Shown here: positions 62,282-64,000 of the stretch, in pieces
Numbering within the stretch: the stretch's first letter is position 1
Layout of the letters: the number at the start of each line of letters is the position of its first letter
Source of the DNA: Chromatiales bacterium (ex Bugula neritina AB1)
Lineage (GTDB): Bacteria; Pseudomonadota; Gammaproteobacteria; Granulosicoccales; Granulosicoccaceae
Reading direction: 5' to 3'
Assembly: GCA_001730015.1 (NCBI GenBank)
Contig: MDLA01000205.1
Coordinates: 1-64,000 of the forward strand
Length of the DNA stretch: 64,000 bases
Position numbers and translations under genes: made by a program
Notes under the pieces: generated by a model
What the model saw: only the letters and a program-made list of their open reading frames with translations
What the model was told of the DNA's origin: nothing
Database searches by the model: none

Positions 62282-62944
62282 ATGAATACGATAAAGGCTG
62301 CCGGATTGTGCAAGCGCGTTACTACAGCGGAAGGTGAGCTTGTCATACTTCACGATGTAGACATCAACCTGATGGCAAGGGAGGCGATTGCCGTGGTCGG
62401 GCCATCCGGGTCCGGCAAGTCGACCTTGCTGGCGTTGCTGGCTGGTCTCGATTCAGCCAGTGACGGCGAAATCGAACTTCTCGGCAGTCCACTGCACCAA
62501 CTAGACGAAGATGGCCGCGCCGCGGTGCGAGCCGGGCAGGTTGGCTTTGTATTTCAGTCGTTCCAGTTACTCCCGGGTTTGACCGCACTTGAGAATGTCA
62601 TGCTGCCCCTGGAACTGGCGGCAATCGGTGATGCCAGAGCAAGAGCCGCCGCGCAGCTGGACAAGGTTGGATTGCAAAACCGTCAGCAGCATTTACCGTC
62701 GCAATTATCCGGCGGCGAACAGCAACGCGTTGCTCTGGCACGTGCGTTTGTCACCGAACCGAAAGTACTGTTTGCCGATGAACCCACCGGAAATCTTGAT
62801 CGGAACACTGGAGACACCATTGTCGAACTGATGTTTAACATGCGTGCCGAGTCTGGCTGTGCACTGGTTCTGGTCACTCACGACCAACGGCTCGCGAGCC
62901 GTTGTGATCGCATTGTGACGATGACGGATGGTCGCCTGCAATGA
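62282..62944 (+). CDS. ybbA: ABC transporter ATP-binding protein (YbbA/LolD family)
   Basis: A 220-residue ATPase of the MacB/LolD class. Walker A is GPSGSGKSTLLA, the Q loop FVFQSFQLLPGL, signature LSGGEQQRVALARAF, Walker B VLFADEPTGNLD and switch VLVTHDQ. It is complete and pairs with the FtsX-type permease starting 38 bases after its stop codon. With TesA divergent next to it, the locus matches E. coli tesA/ybbA/ybbP. The substrate is unknown. Confidence 0.92.
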   Translation: MNTIKAAGLCKRVTTAEGELVILHDVDINLMAREAIAVVGPSGSGKSTLLALLAGLDSASDGEIELLGSPLHQLDEDGRAAVRAGQVGFVFQSFQLLPGLTALENVMLPLELAAIGDARARAAAQLDKVGLQNRQQHLPSQLSGGEQQRVALARAFVTEPKVLFADEPTGNLDRNTGDTIVELMFNMRAESGCALVLVTHDQRLASRCDRIVTMTDGRLQ

Positions 62945-62981
62945 GTATGGCTGCACCGGTGCAACGGGGTGGGCGAGCAAC

Positions 62982-64000
62982 TTGAATATCCCCTTGCGCA
63001 CCGAAGCTAAACTGGCGTTCAGGCAACTGCGTCGGGAAATGCGAGTATCCGAATACCTGATACTGACACTGGCGCTGGTGTTGTCAGTCGCGGCCGTTAC
63101 ATCGGTTGGTTTTTTTGCCAATCGTATAGAGCGAGCCATTGAATCACAGGCAGCAACCTTGCTCGCAGCTGATGCCATTGTCAGTTCAGCGTTGCCAGTG
63201 CCGGAAATTGTTCGTCGCACGGCGGCACAACATAGCCTGACCGGGACCGATGTGATCCAGTTCCCGAGCGTAGTTCTAAACGAAGACGGAGACAGCACCC
63301 TGGTGGCCGTCAAAGCAGTGGGAAATAAATACCCGCTTCGCGGTGAGTTGCTGCTTAGCGATGAACTCTATGGTGCTGAACACAGCGCCGATGCCGGCGG
63401 ACCGGCTGCCGGTAACGTCTGGGTAGATTCCCGTCTGGCGGGTGCTTTAACGATTAGCCCGGGAGATGAATTATCCCTTGGCGATATCCAGGTTGTGGTA
63501 AGCCGGTTTATAGCGTTTGAACCAGATCGAGGCGGGGGCGTGTTCCAGATGGCGCCGCGGCTCATGATGTCTGCTGACGATATCCCGCGAAGTGCCTTAC
63601 TCAATGAAGGCAGTCGAGCCAGATACAAACTGTTGGTCGCAGGTGAGCCTTCCGGGCTCGATGATTTTGCCAGTTGGCTGGAATCGCATGATGACGCTAA
63701 TATAAAATTTCAAACAGTAGAGCAGGGTCGTCCTGCAGTTCGCTCAGCACTACTGAATGTCCGGCGTTTTCTAGGTCTTGCGGCGGCCGTTGCAGTGCTG
63801 CTGTCCGGGGCCGCTGTCGCATTGTCAGCGCGCCAGATAGCAGAGCGCGATATGGACACCAGCGCCCTGCTCAGAGCGTTTGGGGCCGGGTCGCGGTCGG
63901 TTATTCGAATTGTCCTGATACGCCTGGCGGCCATCGCCGTTATTGCATCACTGGTCGGCAGCGCCATTGGTTTCGCCGCACAGTTCGGACTGGCCGCAAT
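62982..64000 (+). CDS. ybbP: FtsX-like ABC permease (YbbP type), cut by window end
   Basis: Open from TTG 62982 to the end of the window with no stop; at least 339 residues visible. It starts NIPLRTEAKLAFRQLRREM, then TM1 (YLILTLALVLSVAAVTSVGFF), a periplasmic domain of about 200 residues (AVKAVGNKYPLRGELLL, VWVDSRLAGALTISPGDEL), and a second helix group (LLNVRRFLGLAAAVAVLLSGAAVALSA in parts, then RIVLIRLAAIAVIASLVG). This is the YbbP layout; full homologues have about 800 residues. A short ATG frame at 62941 ends after 14 codons and is not the start. TTG is preceded by a GGGGTGGG stretch. Confidence 0.88.
   Translation, partial: MNIPLRTEAKLAFRQLRREMRVSEYLILTLALVLSVAAVTSVGFFANRIERAIESQAATLLAADAIVSSALPVPEIVRRTAAQHSLTGTDVIQFPSVVLNEDGDSTLVAVKAVGNKYPLRGELLLSDELYGAEHSADAGGPAAGNVWVDSRLAGALTISPGDELSLGDIQVVVSRFIAFEPDRGGGVFQMAPRLMMSADDIPRSALLNEGSRARYKLLVAGEPSGLDDFASWLESHDDANIKFQTVEQGRPAVRSALLNVRRFLGLAAAVAVLLSGAAVALSARQIAERDMDTSALLRAFGAGSRSVIRIVLIRLAAIAVIASLVGSAIGFAAQFGLAA

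Overview
The window reads as chromosomal DNA of a gammaproteobacterium, probably a marine one near the Thiotrichales/Chromatiales/Granulosicoccus side of the class. This placement is inferred from gene order and protein style, not from a tree. The blocks greA-yhbY-rlmE-ftsH-glmM-tpiA-secG-tRNA-Leu and tRNA-fMet-rimP-nusA-infB-rbfA-truB-rpsO-pnp are classic gammaproteobacterial order. Here a complete 14-gene nuo operon sits between the two tRNA genes, with nuoC and nuoD as separate genes.

Layout. 1-4.2 kb is an accessory, decaying stretch. It holds a secreted repeat protein with a GlyGly-CTERM-like tail, an FAD-linked D-lactate-type dehydrogenase, two copies of a short inverted-repeat element, and a metallophosphoesterase gene killed by three separate lesions, one of them a 189-bp MITE-like insertion. 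4.3-15.6 kb is a chemotaxis-type cluster: a CheX/CheC-like protein, cheY and cheR leftward; cheA, a doubly frameshifted cheW, a large methyl-accepting protein, a histone-H1-like/STAS fusion protein, cheD and cheB rightward. 15.9-18.8 kb has two PLP aminotransferases. 18.8-21.5 kb is a leftward operon (MFS permease, threonine/serine dehydratase-like enzyme, peroxiredoxin). 21.7-26.6 kb is carA-carB-greA. 26.7-32.7 kb is yhbY, rlmE, ftsH, glmM, tpiA, secG. 32.8-47.5 kb is tRNA-Leu and nuoA-N. 47.5-56.8 kb is initiator tRNA and the rimP-pnp translation/RNA group. 56.9-64 kb has tadA, an anti-sigma partner-switch pair, nfeD/qmcA-like genes, a HAD phosphatase, an alpha/beta hydrolase, a TesA-type esterase and a divergent YbbA/YbbP-type ABC exporter cut by the window end.

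How the parts work together. The chemotaxis cluster has every signalling activity (kinase, receiver, methyltransferase, methylesterase, deamidase, a possible phosphatase), but its only local coupling protein gene is broken. The cluster therefore either borrows another CheW, is failing, or is misassembled at two bases. The nuo genes make the proton-pumping NADH dehydrogenase. The rimP-pnp group makes ribosome maturation, transcription elongation, initiation factor and mRNA decay proteins from one locus.

The most unusual item is the 452-residue protein at 12332-13690. It has a lysine/alanine-rich H1-like basic arm with a perfect run of 19 GCTAAC hexamers followed by 8 GCTAAA hexamers, then an acidic linker, then a STAS domain, all inside a chemotaxis operon. 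The two short inverted-repeat elements are also notable because in both cases a neighbouring reading frame ends inside the element. I see no CRISPR array, prophage or complete IS transposase.
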